Assembly: GCA_017084465.1 (NCBI GenBank)
Contig: CP070896.1
Location: 744,001 to 808,000 of the forward strand
From: Lacrimispora xylanisolvens
Lineage (GTDB): Bacteria; Bacillota; Clostridia; Lachnospirales; Lachnospiraceae
DNA: 64,000 bases
Direction: 5' to 3'
This document shows, piece by piece, positions 9,206 to 19,524 of this stretch. Positions within the stretch are counted from its first letter, which is position 1, and each line of letters opens with the position of its first letter. Below the pieces are notes generated by a model that worked only from the letters and a program-made list of their open reading frames with translations, was not told the DNA's origin and did not search any database. The position numbers were made by a program, and so were the translations under genes.

Positions 9206-9973
9206 TTATACTTCCCTCCAGCGAATGAGTTTCCGGTCCAGGAATCCTGCTGCAGCATCAGACAGTTTTCCCAGTATGGCATACAAAATAATGGAAAGAA
9301 GTATCTTATCCATCTGCATCAGTTCCCGCGCAGACATTGCCATATAACCGATTCCTGCATCAGTGGCAATCTGCTCTGAGGCAATCAGTAAAAGCCACAT
9401 GGTTCCAAGGGATAGCTTAAAGCCGACTAATATGGAAGGAAGCGCTCCGGGGAGTATAATTTCGGTAAATATTTTAACTTTTGAAAAACCGTAAACCCTT
9501 CCCATCTCCATCAGCCCTTTATCAATTGTCTTAATACCATGATAGGTATTGATGTAAATTGGAAAAAACACGCCGAAAGCAACCATATAAACTTTGACTC
9601 TTTCGCCTATTCCAAACCAGATAATCATTAATGATATGGCGGCAAGTACCGGAATGGTCCGAAGCATTTGAATGGTTGTGTTGAGCGTTAAGTCCAATCC
9701 TCGGTTTAATCCTGTCATAAACGCAAGCAAAAGTCCGATTAACCCGCCAAGCAAAAGTCCTTTTCCTGCACGTCCTGCACTGACCGTTATATATTCTAAA
9801 AGCTGTCCGTTTCCAATCATATCCAACGTACGTTTTAAAACTTTATCCGGCGATGGCATCAGTGTATTATTCATGCCTGGCAAAGTTGTCAAATACCACA
9901 AAATAATAATCAGCGCCGGTATCAGCCAAGGGACCAGCGGCTTAAGTAGGTTTCCTGTCTTTTTCCAGTCCAT
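9206..9973 (-). CDS. ssuC: ABC transporter permease, SsuC-like
   Basis: Membrane component of the SsuABC-like importer, with about six hydrophobic segments. The cytoplasmic EAA loop is readable around EMGRVYGFSKVKIFTEIILPGALPS. The ATG at 9973 has GGAGAG five bases upstream; a GTG two codons earlier is possible. Adjacent genes are ssuB downstream and ssuA upstream. Confidence 0.9.
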   Translation of the reverse strand: MDWKKTGNLLKPLVPWLIPALIIILWYLTTLPGMNNTLMPSPDKVLKRTLDMIGNGQLLEYITVSAGRAGKGLLLGGLIGLLLAFMTGLNRGLDLTLNTTIQMLRTIPVLAAISLMIIWFGIGERVKVYMVAFGVFFPIYINTYHGIKTIDKGLMEMGRVYGFSKVKIFTEIILPGALPSILVGFKLSLGTMWLLLIASEQIATDAGIGYMAMSARELMQMDKILLSIILYAILGKLSDAAAGFLDRKLIRWREV

Positions 9974-9987
9974 ATTCACTCTCCGTT

Positions 9988-11015
9988 TTATTTTAAATCC
10001 GCCAGCGCCTTCTTATATTTCTCATAAAATGTTTTTTCGTAGAATGATGACACGTCAACCTTTTGATCCAGTACGTTCAGCTCATAAAAGGAATCTGCAA
10101 CGTTTTGTTCTGAATGCACCACCTGATCGTCAATTCCCACAAAATGATATAAATAACCTCTGTCATCATAGGTTCTCTTTAAAAGATCATAAGCCTCATC
10201 GTACGTATTTCCGGTTGGCTCCGCCTGAATTTTAGCCCACTCTTTCAAGTGACCCTCTGCCCATTCATAACTCTTTTGCACTCTTGCAAAATAGTCTGCA
10301 ATTGCATCCACTTTTGCTTCATCTTTTAACACAGCATCTGATATCTCAAAAGGGAAGTTACCGGACAGAATATTTACTGCAGAGGCAATTGTAACTGCAC
10401 CATTGGCTTTTGAAGCGTTAATAGAGTTTCCATAGCTGGCAAATGCATCAATCTGGCCTCCTGTCAAAGCGGTGACACCATCAGCAGTTGTTATCTCAAC
10501 TGGTTCAATATCCTTCCAGGAAAGCCCTTCTTTTTTAACATTTCATTCAGGAAATAATGAGCCGTTGTATTTTTAATATAGCCCACCTTTTTTCCTTTCA
10601 GATCAGCAATTGACTTTATCCCTGATTTTTCCAGAGCAACTACTTCCTGATTCTGGGGACTGCTGCTGTTAATCAATACAATTTTAAAATTACCGCCGTT
10701 CTGTGCCATGGAGGCAGATATGGGGGGAATTTCACTGGTGCCTGTAAAATCAATCTGATCGGCTGCCAATGCTTCCATGCAGAGATTCCCTCCCTGAAAA
10801 ACAAAATACTCCACATCATATCCTTTAAAATCATCCAGTCCTGCTGCCTTTAATAATGCTTCGTGGTTTTTCCATCCGGTAATTCCATAGCGGAGGTGAA
10901 TTTTTTCCGAAGATGCCGGTACTGATTCAGCAGAAGCAGTTTTGCAGCCAGTTAAACCTACTGCCAGCAGAGCCGTCATAACACCCAATAGTCCATTTCT
11001 AAATCCTTGTTTCAT
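9988..11015 (-). CDS. ssuA: SsuA-like substrate-binding lipoprotein (frameshifted)
   Basis: Extracellular binding protein for the SsuABC-like importer. The N-terminus is a lipoprotein signal with lipobox LTGC at about residue 24. The family stretch continues through IHLRYGITGWKNHE and QIDFTGTSEIPP. The frame is lost in the minus-strand A run copied from the T6 run near 10532-10538. One extra A changes LKKKGFPGR to LKKEGLSWKDIEPVEITTADG, which joins TGGQIDAFASYG. The ligand (sulfonate, taurine, nitrate or another thio compound) cannot be told from sequence. Its start overlaps the end of the aminotransferase gene. Confidence 0.87.
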
Positions 11016-12125
11016 AATCGTTCATCCTCCTGCCAGTCTGACTCTCTGCTATTGTTTTCAGTACTTCGATTACTTTCTCATTCTCTTCATATGTCCCGAC
11101 TGAGACGCGGATCCAGCCATCAAGCCCAAACTCACCGGCATTTCTGACAATAATTCCATTTTGCAAAAACGTGTTGTCTACTGGCTTTTTCCCTGTTTGA
11201 ATGAGTAAAAAATTGCCGTTGGACCGGATATAGGGGAAATCCCAGTTTCTCCAGCTCTGTATAATACAGATTGAGGCCTTTTCTGTTATTATTCAGGACA
11301 GAATTTTTAAACGCCTCATCATCAAGGCTTACCTCAGCCGCCTTCTGCGCGGAAAAGTTCACATTGATGGGGCTTCTTACCCTGTTGATCCGCTCAATTA
11401 TTTCCTTGTCTCCAATTCCGTATCCGATACGAAAGGATGCCAGGCCATACAGCTTTGAAAACGTGCGGAGCAGAATTATATTTTTTATGCTCCTTAATTA
11501 AATCAACGGTATTAAAATAAGGTTCTTCGGTAAAATCGATATAAGCCTCATCAAGGACTATCAGTACATGCTTTGGAACCCTGTTAATAAAATCATTCAG
11601 CTGATCTTCGGCTAAAATAGTACCCGTTGGATTATTGGGATTACAGATCCAGATGATCTTGGTTCTTTCATTAATGATCTCTAAAATACGGTCTGTGTCA
11701 ATGATAAAATCCTTTAAAGGTACCATAACAGGCGTTCCATTCATCTGCAGCGTAACATTACGATACCAGCCAAAGGATGGATCTGGTATCACAGACTCCT
11801 CCCCTTCTCCCAGAAACGCATGTGCTGCCAGTGAAATCAGTTCAAAAGAGCCGTTTCCAAAAATCAGATTCTCAGATGGCACATGATGAAGGGCGCTTAA
11901 CCGTTCTCTTAATATGGTACAGTTTGGGTCCGGATAAAAAGCATACTGGCTGTTCAGCTCATTTAATACTGCTCCCACTCTGGCAGAACAGCCCATACGA
12001 TTTTCATTACCGGCAAGTTTTATAACCTGACTAAGGCCATACTCCCTTTTTATTGATTCCAGCGACTTGGCAGCCTGATATGGAGCTATTTTATCCACTC
12101 CGGACCGTTCTCTAACCATTGGCAT
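10999..12125 (-). CDS. HisC-like PLP-dependent aminotransferase (two frameshifts)
   Basis: Fold-type I aminotransferase resembling histidinol-phosphate aminotransferase. Recognisable are IKLAGNENRMG, the PLP-contact WICNPNNPTGT, VLDEAYIDF, and, after correcting an A run near 11480-11486, TFSKLYGLASFRIGYG with the Schiff-base Lys. A second correction in the CCCC run near 11238 restores GFPYIRSNGNFLLIQTG and an end near ETRI. It overlaps ssuA and the dehydrogenase gene. With no other his genes nearby, a role in processing a sulfur-containing amino compound is more likely than histidine synthesis (inference). Start ATG at 12125 behind GGGAGGGGG. Confidence 0.83.
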
Positions 12126-13223
12126 ATGCCCCCTCCCTTCCATACTTTTTTCACATATCCGTCAGCCTGATAGGCTGCATCAATCAGTGCCCGTTCATCC
12201 TCATAATCTGCCAGTATACGAATACCTCCAAATAACTCATAAATTCTGTCCGATATGGTCTGCAGCTTTTCTTCGGTCTGTTCGTATATGCCGATTTCTT
12301 CCAGGGTGAATGCAACCTTTAATTCCTGGAATCCTGATACAATTTCAGCAATTTGTGCCTCACTCTTTCGTTCCAGTATGGCCTGCATGATAAGCCCAAA
12401 CGCCACCAATTCCCCATGCAGCGTATCTCTGGTCTCTTTAATGATACGGGATGAGTGGTAAAATGGATGGGCAAATCCTGAAAATGCTTTTTCTCCCACA
12501 TAGCTTCCTACATTTCCTGCAAGAAAGATGATTGCATCTACAGTCTTAACGGTGTAATCATCAATGATATTTTCCTCTGCATTTTATTACTACTGTTCCA
12601 TATTCTTTCAAAAACTCAAATGCCAGCCGTGCAGTATTAATGGAATTTATGTAGGAAAAGTCAAGGATTTTGCTGTCATAAGAAACTGTTGTCTCATACC
12701 ATTTTGCAAGGGTATCAACAATGCCAGCCCTTAAATACCGGACGGGGGCACCGGCTAGAATATTCGTATCTGCAATCACTGCTTTGGGGGAATGATTATT
12801 ACGCCAGAACTGATCAAAATTACCTTCGTCTGTATAAAGAACAGATAACGCTGCCCAGGCTGCACAGGTTGCAGCAATTGTGGGGACTGATATGACTGGT
12901 ATATTGGCCAGGTCTCCGGCAGCTTTTGTTACATCCATGACTTTACCGCCGCCTATGGCTATGAATACTGATATATCGTTTTCTTTTGCCAGTTCTGCCA
13001 GCTCACCTGCTTTTTCCAGAGTGGGATAACCTTCGAACAAATACTCTGTGAGGTGAATCGATTGTGACTCCAGGCTTTCCGTCACAGCTTCCTTCGTGAC
13101 CTCTCTGGCAGTTTTCGACCAGATAATGAGTGCCTGCTTTCCATATTCTGAGACATAAGAGCCAAGGAATTCTATGGCGCCGGGTTCACTTATATAAATA
13201 TCAGGGGTTTTAATCTGCAGCAT
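12086..13223 (-). CDS. Glycerol-dehydrogenase-like (GldA/Fe-ADH superfamily) protein, frameshifted
   Basis: NAD(P)-dependent metal alcohol dehydrogenase fold. The nucleotide-binding stretch is IGGGKVMDVTKA, followed by SVPTIAATCAAW. Metal ligands fit GIVDTLAKWYE (Asp), GFAHPFYHSSR (His) and DTLHGELVAFG (His). The frame breaks at ATAAAATGC near 12585-12588; deleting one A gives VVINAEENIIDDYTVKTVDA and joins the C-terminal half. It lies between the cystine-type importer and the aminotransferase, suggesting oxidation or reduction of a hydroxyl/carbonyl intermediate of the imported compound (inference). The exact substrate is unknown. Confidence 0.82.
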
Positions 13224-13261
13224 TTATATCTCCTTTCTTTCGGCAGGTACTTTTCCTGCCA

Positions 13262-14017
13262 CTATATGGAATAAGTGGGTTCCAGTGAGATGATTCTGGA
13301 TAAAAACTGTTTTGTCCTCTCTTCTTTTGGGTTTGTAAAGATTTCCTCTGGAGGTCCTTCTTCTACTACAACACCGCCATCCATAAAGATGACCTTGTCA
13401 GCCACTTCCTGAGCAAACGACATTTCATGAGTCACCACAATCATGGTAATTCCCTTTTCAGCCACTTTCTTAATAATCTCAAGTGTCTCCCCCACAAGTT
13501 CCGGGTCAAGGGCGGATGTGGGCTCGTCAAAGAGAATTACTTCCGGATCCAGGACAAATGCCCTGGCGATTCCAACACGCTGCTGCTGTCCTCCGGAAAG
13601 CTGGGAAGGATAATAATCATATTTATCTGACAGCCCTACCCAGTTTAACGCTTCCTTTGCCCGCTTCTGCGCAATATCCTTTGGAACACGTCTTGCTGTT
13701 ACCAGCCCTTCCATTACATTTTCAATTGCGGTTTTATTTGCAAATAAATTGTAGTTTTGAAAAACAAAGGAAGTTTTTCTTCTTATGGCAAGAATCTCTT
13801 TTTTTGAGGCTTTTTTAAAGTCAACCTGGATATCTCCCACAGTAAGTTCCCCGCTGTCAGCATTCTCAAGAAAATTAATACAGCGCAGCAGTGTGGTTTT
13901 CCCAGAACCACTTGGTCCCAGGATTACTACCACCTCACCATCTTTTACCTCAACAGAAACATCCTTTAGAACTTCCAGTTTGCCAAATACTTTTTTCACA
14001 TGCTTCACTTCAATCAT
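13262..14017 (-). CDS. Cystine-type amino-acid ABC transporter ATP-binding protein (TcyN-like)
   Basis: ATPase of a polar-amino-acid importer. Walker [11 protein letters not shown], signature LSGGQQQR, Walker [13 protein letters not shown] and switch THEMSFA are present. The stretch [26 protein letters not shown] is characteristic of the TcyN/TcyC group that takes up cystine and related sulfur amino acids. It overlaps the permease gene by eight bases. Its place in an operon with cysteine synthase and a Cys-codon leader supports a sulfur-amino-acid substrate. Confidence 0.9.
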   Translation of the reverse strand: MIEVKHVKKVFGKLEVLKDVSVEVKDGEVVVILGPSGSGKTTLLRCINFLENADSGELTVGDIQVDFKKASKKEILAIRRKTSFVFQNYNLFANKTAIENVMEGLVTARRVPKDIAQKRAKEALNWVGLSDKYDYYPSQLSGGQQQRVGIARAFVLDPEVILFDEPTSALDPELVGETLEIIKKVAEKGITMIVVTHEMSFAQEVADKVIFMDGGVVVEEGPPEEIFTNPKEERTKQFLSRIISLEPTYSI

Positions 14018-14720
14018 AAAGATTCCTCCTGAATCTTCCGGTATGCTTTCTCAATATTTTTGCTAAATATTCAATCATGACTGTAAATATCCAGTATATC
14101 AGCGCAGCCGCCACATACCCCTCAAAAAATGAATAGGTTCTTGAGCTTGGAATCGTAGCTCCTGCAACGATTTCAATAATACCGATTGCCATGACTACGG
14201 AAGATGCCTTAATTAACCCAACCACATGATTGGTAAGCATTGGAATTGCAATGGGTATCATCTGGGGAAGGATTATCCGGTAAATCGTCTGTATCTTTGT
14301 CAGACCTACCGAATATCCGGCTTCATCCTGCCCTTTATCGATGGATAGCAGAGCCCCTCTTATGGCTTCTGATACGGAACATATTGCCGACAGACTGAGG
14401 GCGAATATTCCGATCCAGATCTGATCTACATCTGCAATTGTTCCTTTTAGATGCAGGAATGCTGCAAAATCATTATATTTCATCATAAAAATCAGATTGT
14501 ATATCATTAGTGCTACGATAATTGGAACTCCCTGATATACCGTAATCACGAAAGCAATGATTTTACAAAGCACCGGCACTTTATAAACCCGTATCAGGGC
14601 TGCCACCGTTCCAAGTACCAGACCCACACTAAGGGGAATAAACACCAGGCGCAGAGTATTGGGGAAATATTTCATTCCGTAAATAAAGCTTTCCATAAAG
14701 TTATTTATGTTGAAATCCAT
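14010..14720 (-). CDS. Amino-acid ABC transporter permease (TcyM-like)
   Basis: HisM/GlnP-type permease, 236 residues, with about five membrane segments and the EAA loop [23 protein letters not shown]. It overlaps both its neighbours by a few bases, so the four transporter genes form a translationally coupled block. Confidence 0.9.
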   Translation of the reverse strand: MDFNINNFMESFIYGMKYFPNTLRLVFIPLSVGLVLGTVAALIRVYKVPVLCKIIAFVITVYQGVPIIVALMIYNLIFMMKYNDFAAFLHLKGTIADVDQIWIGIFALSLSAICSVSEAIRGALLSIDKGQDEAGYSVGLTKIQTIYRIILPQMIPIAIPMLTNHVVGLIKASSVVMAIGIIEIVAGATIPSSRTYSFFEGYVAAALIYWIFTVMIEYLAKILRKHTGRFRRNLYD

Positions 14721-15439
14721 GGAGTCCCCTCTTTTCCGCCTGTTTTATTTACATTTGTGTAATCCAGCCTTTTGTTTAAGTACCAGAACAAAAGCCGGAC
14801 TGCCAGACTGATTATGATATAAATGATTACATCAAACACATACGCTTCCAAAACATGCTTCGTGGCTGATCCGATTGTTTTAGCCCTTCCCATAATATCT
14901 GTGACACCGATTAAAAAAACCAGTGAAGATCCCTGAAACAATCCCACCAGATCTGAACCAAAGGGCGGCAGGGCAACCCGTATCATCTGAGGCAGTATGA
15001 TTCTTATAAATGTCTGATAATGAGTCAGACCTACACTGAGACCAGCTTCCGTCTGACCATAGGGGATGGACGTCACCGCACTGTAAAAAATTACAGAAAG
15101 AAATGCTCCCTGGTTTAAAATAAACGTCACATAAGCAAACACAACTGCACTCCAGTCCCGGTTGATACTGGTACCCAAAAGGGGATCAATGATAGCGGGC
15201 AGACCGTAGTAAATAAGCATCAGCTGAACCAGCATGGGGGTACCCCGCATAAAAGAAATATAGATCTTACTGATCTGATAAAGCACCCGTATTTTCTTAA
15301 TCTGGATCAGCACAATGAATACCGCCAAAAGGACTCCGAAGATGGTCGCATAAAATACAATGGAAAAGGTCACCGTCAGATATGGAAGTATTTTAGGAAT
15401 ATTTTCAAAAAAGCGGCTCCATTCAAACAGTTTCCCCAT
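14705..15439 (-). CDS. Amino-acid ABC transporter permease (TcyL-like)
   Basis: Second permease of the same importer, 244 residues, with SFMRGTPMLVQLMLIYYGLP (typical of the family) and the EAA loop AGLSVGLTHYQTFIRIILPQM. Overlaps the following permease by 16 bases and lies six bases after the binding-protein stop. Confidence 0.9.
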   Translation of the reverse strand: MGKLFEWSRFFENIPKILPYLTVTFSIVFYATIFGVLLAVFIVLIQIKKIRVLYQISKIYISFMRGTPMLVQLMLIYYGLPAIIDPLLGTSINRDWSAVVFAYVTFILNQGAFLSVIFYSAVTSIPYGQTEAGLSVGLTHYQTFIRIILPQMIRVALPPFGSDLVGLFQGSSLVFLIGVTDIMGRAKTIGSATKHVLEAYVFDVIIYIIISLAVRLLFWYLNKRLDYTNVNKTGGKEGTPWIST

Positions 15440-15444
15440 ATCTC

Positions 15445-16264
15445 TTACTCACTTTCTGTATAATCACCGCCGATTACATCAATGGATAACTGTTTTAGTT
15501 TTCCGTCTTTCTTTAACTGCTTTAATGCCCCGTCAACTGCTCCCTGCAATTCGGTGTCTTTTTTGGAAAAAACAAAATATGTGGAAGAAGTCTGAACCGG
15601 ATCACCTGTTACTTTAAGAGCTGTTTTTCCATAATTTTTATTTAACTTATCTGCATCCCTCTTTGTCATAACTGTAGCATCCCACACTCCGTTTAACAGT
15701 CCGGTTATGGTCTCTTCATCTGTGGAGTTATTGACATATTCAATCTTTATGGGATTATCCTTATGATCTTTGTTATAAGTTTCCAATATGTAGGATGTAT
15801 TGGAACCGGCAGAACTCTTTACCTTCTTTCCCCTGTAAATCATCAAGGGACTTGATATCCGGATGATTCTCAGCCACAGTGATGTATGTGACATAGGTGG
15901 TGTAAGGCTCCTTTCCAAAGAGATACTTCTCATCCCGCTCCTTATTCCACTCATATTGATGGGCTGCAAGATCGATTTTTCCTGCATCAAGAGAGATCAG
16001 CACATTGGCGAAATCTGATGTTTTATATTCAAATTCGTACTGGGGGAGCAGATCATCCACTGCTTTTAATACTTCATATTCATAGCCTGCAAGATTTCCT
16101 TTGTCATCAAGATAGCAATAAGGCTCGTAGGAATTGCCGGTTCCCACCACGATCTTTTTCACTTTGCTCTCAGATGCCGCTTCCTTTTTTCCGCACCCTG
16201 CAAGCGCTGCCACACTTAATATGGTAAGCATCCATACTGCCGCAACATACTTCTTTCTTTTCAT
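15445..16264 (-). CDS. Amino-acid ABC transporter substrate-binding lipoprotein (TcyJ/K-like), frameshifted
   Basis: Binding protein with lipobox LAGC near residue 23 and a family 3 solute-binding fold: VVGTGNSYEPYCYLDDKGNLAGYEYEV, then the LISLDAGKIDLAAHQ hinge region. The frame breaks at GGGG near 15825-15828; removing one G turns LQGKEGKEF into LQGKKVKSSAGSNTSY, which matches the second lobe. The preferred ligand is probably cystine or a related thio amino acid, by analogy with TcyJ/TcyK and from context. Start ATG at 16264. Confidence 0.87.
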
Positions 16265-16289
16265 AATTGTCCTCATCCTTTCTTACTGC

Positions 16290-16706
16290 TTACTGTTTTG
16301 CGATGCCTTTTAAGGTCTGATGATGATCGGATCTGTAAAAATAAAGGGTTATTTTATCCAATACCTCATTTAAGCTTCCTGATATTTCAAATGTACTGAT
16401 GGTCTTTTTTTCAAATTGCTTCTGTATGGGAAACCCTATCTTTTTACATACAATACATCTGCAGTCTGAAAGGAGATCCACTTTCTGACTGACAGCTCCT
16501 GATCCATGACAGCCGCCTCCCCCGCCGCTGCAGCTCTGGCTGCCACAACCAGAAACATCTTCCTGTCCCTCCGGTACGCTTCTTTCTTCCAACAGCGCCA
16601 ATACTCCATCTTCATTTACTTCATAGATCAGAAATTGCTGTGCCGCTCCAAAGTTTAAATTGATCTGTTCCCCATCTTCTGAGGCTGCTGCAATTTTATA
16701 GGACAT
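16290..16706 (-). CDS. NifX/NafY-like cofactor-binding domain protein with Cys/Gly-rich insert
   Basis: Belongs to the dinitrogenase iron-molybdenum cofactor biosynthesis fold (NifX, NafY, NifB C-terminal domain). The start SYKIAAASEDGEQINLNFGAA matches the family opening, in which VAVAS and a HFG-type motif are usual; here the His is replaced (NLNFG). Between the two halves sits GCGSQSCSGGGGGCHGSG at residues 53-70, with three Cys and one His, a plausible metal or cluster site. It lies 18 bases after the NifK-like gene. Likely role: carry or insert a cofactor precursor for the nitrogenase-like enzyme (inference). Confidence 0.8.
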   Translation of the reverse strand: MSYKIAAASEDGEQINLNFGAAQQFLIYEVNEDGVLALLEERSVPEGQEDVSGCGSQSCSGGGGGCHGSGAVSQKVDLLSDCRCIVCKKIGFPIQKQFEKKTISTFEISGSLNEVLDKITLYFYRSDHHQTLKGIAKQ

Positions 16707-16723
16707 ATCATTTCCTCCCCTTC

Positions 16724-18031
16724 TTAAACTAGTTGAATCTTGTTTTTTGCAACGGAATAGATATCCTCAATGAGTTTAAGACCGCCTTCGTATCCTGTGT
16801 AATAGCTGTTCATGATCAGCCGTTCATTCACCGGCCATGATACATTTAAAAAATGAGCATTGGTCTGCTTTGCGACCTCCTTTTCCCAATGACCTCCTAA
16901 AATCAGGGGGTATCCATGATAGTCATGGGCTTTAATTTCATTGTGAATGTTAAATCCATCGGTATCAAAGCTGACTTCTGCCTCTATGTTGTAATTTAAG
17001 TCTTTGAAATAGGAGCGGACGTTTTCCTGATACTCTCTGGGTGTATCATCTACAACAAACTGCTTAGCCGGAAAAAGCCCCAGGTCATTAACCAGAAATT
17101 TTGTTATCCCCAGCGCATACTGGGCATCTGCCACTACGGTAAACTGCTTTGACATGACTCTGGTTTCCAGAAACAGATCTGCATAGCGTTCAATGTAGTA
17201 ATAGTAAGACGACTCTTCCTCTGATATAACCGCTTCCCACTTTTTCTTCCGGCACTCCCGCATATGTTCCGATTTCACGCAAGAATTTACTGGTTTCAAA
17301 TGCACCAATTGGAAGGGTTGGATAATGCAGATATGGAATTCCAAGCTTTTGCTCCATCTTCTTCATATTGGTAAGCCCCACCCATGGAGAGATTAATAAG
17401 TTAAACTCAGCCGCAGGAATCTTTTTAATATTCTCAATTCCCCGATTGTATCCGAATATAATGTTGGGGGTTAATCCCAGCTTTTTCACCAGTCGTTCCA
17501 GTTCCTTATAATTTCCATGCCAGAACTCATCCTGATAAGGGACGTCTGCCCAGATATTAACAAGCCCTTTAATTCTGATCTTAGATGGTTCCAAATACTG
17601 ATCCGTCAGCGCATCAATGACTTGTTCATGGCCTTTGTAGTTATTGCCCTTAAATCCGGCAGTTAAGGCATAAATCACAGGCTTTTCTTCATCCTTGAAT
17701 CCAGATACCACTTCCTCTGTGTTGTCTCCCACAATCTCCGGAATGCATCCGGTTAATACGACATATAAGTCTGCATCAATCACTTCAAGGGAGTGGCGGA
17801 TGGTGGATTCCAGCTTCTTTACTCCGCCAAAGACCACATCCCGCTCATTGATGCTGGTACAGGGATAAATATTGGGAGAGAAATATCCCCGGAGCTTCCG
17901 GTGGAACCGGATAGCTTCTGGGCACAGCCGGGTCCTGAATGAAGAACAGGAATTGCTCTTTCAATTGCCTGAACTGTCTGCATTGCACTCATTGCACATT
18001 TATATCTTTGTTTATCCAGAATTTTTGCCAT
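16724..18031 (-). CDS. NifK-like nitrogenase component 1 beta-type subunit (K1), two frameshifts
   Basis: Partner of the D1 subunit in a nitrogenase-like component 1. The P-cluster Cys equivalents are present: KCAMSAMQTV (Cys70), HSGPGCAQ (Cys95) and VVLTGCIPEIVGDN (Cys153). At about 435 residues it lacks the long N-terminal arm of NifK. Two corrections rebuild it. One G is needed near 17888-17891, restoring SGGYFSPNIYPCTSINERDVVFGG. One G fewer is needed near 17237-17240, restoring EEKVEAVISEEESSYYYY. The ATG at 18031 overlaps the D1 stop (TGATG) and has GAGGAGG upstream, so the pair is coupled. Confidence 0.88.
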
Positions 18032-19497
18032 CAGCTGATCGCCTCCTCTAAAAAATTTTCCAACTTCCTGCTGATACCACCAGTCGGTATAAGGCAGCTT
18101 CACCCTCTTTGCCAGATTCTGTTCAAAGCTTCGGTTGCGAATGGTATCTAAAATTGCATGAGCAAATTCCAGAGTATGTTTATAACCGAAAATCATATAC
18201 TCATCTGCCACATAAACAGCTGGTGTCCCCTGCTTGATTGCCCATACTGTGGAACCCGGATGTCTGGAAAGGTATAGATCCGGCCGGAATTTATTTAAAA
18301 TATTCATAACTTCAAAATTCTGCTGATCTGCCACGCTGGCTTCGAAATTAATATCATTTTCCAGAAGATAGCTCATGGCGGGCGGGATCTCCCCATTTTC
18401 ATACCGTTTGTCATAATGCCATGCCAGTGCCCATACCACTTCTATCCCCAGTTCGTTCAGCACTCTGGTCACTTCAAAGGTATAACCAGGTCCCATTCCA
18501 AGAACTGCCTTTAAGCCCTTTAATTCTTTTTTCACCGCCTCAATCTGAGGGATATAAATGTTTCTCTGCTCCTCAATATAGTGTTCTACCTGAGGCTGTT
18601 TTCCTGCAACTCTTCCGATTTCACGAAGCCAGGTTTCAAATCCGGTAATTCCAAGGGGGTTAATGGTCCTGATATAGGGAACTCCATAAACTTCCTCCAG
18701 ACCATTTCCCAGGTAATTTCCCAGCGTCCCGCAGATACAGGTGGTTGCAACCGCCTCTGATAGATGCTTCAGCTCTTCTACCGTAGCATTTGCATAGAGG
18801 AAAACCGGTTCCAGATCAAAATTCTGAAACATTTCTATGATTTCGTTTCTGGCACTTTCATAGAAATTTTTAAAATTAATGGTGTTTTGCTTTTTTCTGG
18901 GAGGCTCTACAATTCCGCTTAGAACAGCGTGATCGGAAATATCAAAGCCGGTAGCCCATATCCGGGATTTAAAGCCTTCGCAGTGGACTGCAATGACCGG
19001 CACTGGAATTGCTTCTTTCACTTCATCCACCACGCTGTCAATATCTTCTCCAATGATTCCTGTTGCGCAGGAGCTGCTGACAAAAATTGCTTTTGGATGA
19101 TACCGTCTGTTTACTTCAAGAATAATTTCCGTCAACGCATCCGTGGATCCAAAGATGGTATCATTCTCATCCATATCCGTTCCAATGTATACAGAGCTGT
19201 TAACCACGCCTCGTTTTGCCGCGACCTGATTGGTGACAATATATTGGGAACTGGCTGTTGCCGAACAGCCTGCCGGGCCATGATGAATGATCGCCACATC
19301 CCCCGGATTCCTCCAAGCTGGCCCAGTGCGCAGCCGGATAAACAGGTGCTGGACTGGGAAAAGCAGCGGCTGCATCCAGTCAGGGTCCCGCATTTGCTTT
19401 GACTTGCAAGGTCTTCTAAATCTCCCACATACCCGGTTATGGAACCCAACCGGTTCTCTCTGGTTCCAAGATTGGAACCTGATAACTGAAATGCCAT
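18031..19497 (-). CDS. NifD-like nitrogenase component 1 alpha-type subunit (D1), frameshifted
   Basis: Probable catalytic subunit of a nitrogenase-like reductase, about 488 residues. P-cluster Cys equivalents are SGCALGQLGG (Cys62), HHGPAGCSA (Cys88) and SSSCATGIIGEDI (Cys154). The cofactor ligands also align without gaps: Cys275 in CICGTLGNYL and His442 in FGYKHTLEF. By contrast, counting from CEGF, Gln191 is Trp and His195 is Phe, so dinitrogen reduction is unlikely. Five extra or shifted Cys (36, 42, 45, 52, 56) crowd the N-terminus. One G is missing in the run near 19304-19308. One T is extra near 18050-18055, which falsely fuses D1 to K1; with five T it ends GKFLEEAIS and stop. RBS GGAGG. 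Confidence 0.88.
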
Positions 19498-19524
19498 TTT
19501 TAAACCTCCATTTAACCTTATACT

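Noticed and set aside
17819..19393. A 524-residue ORF that looks like a NifD-NifK fusion
   Set aside because: The join depends on a T6 run near 18050. With five T the alpha subunit ends GKFLEEAIS with TGA, and the beta subunit starts at an overlapping ATG behind GAGGAGG. It is an artefact, not a fusion.
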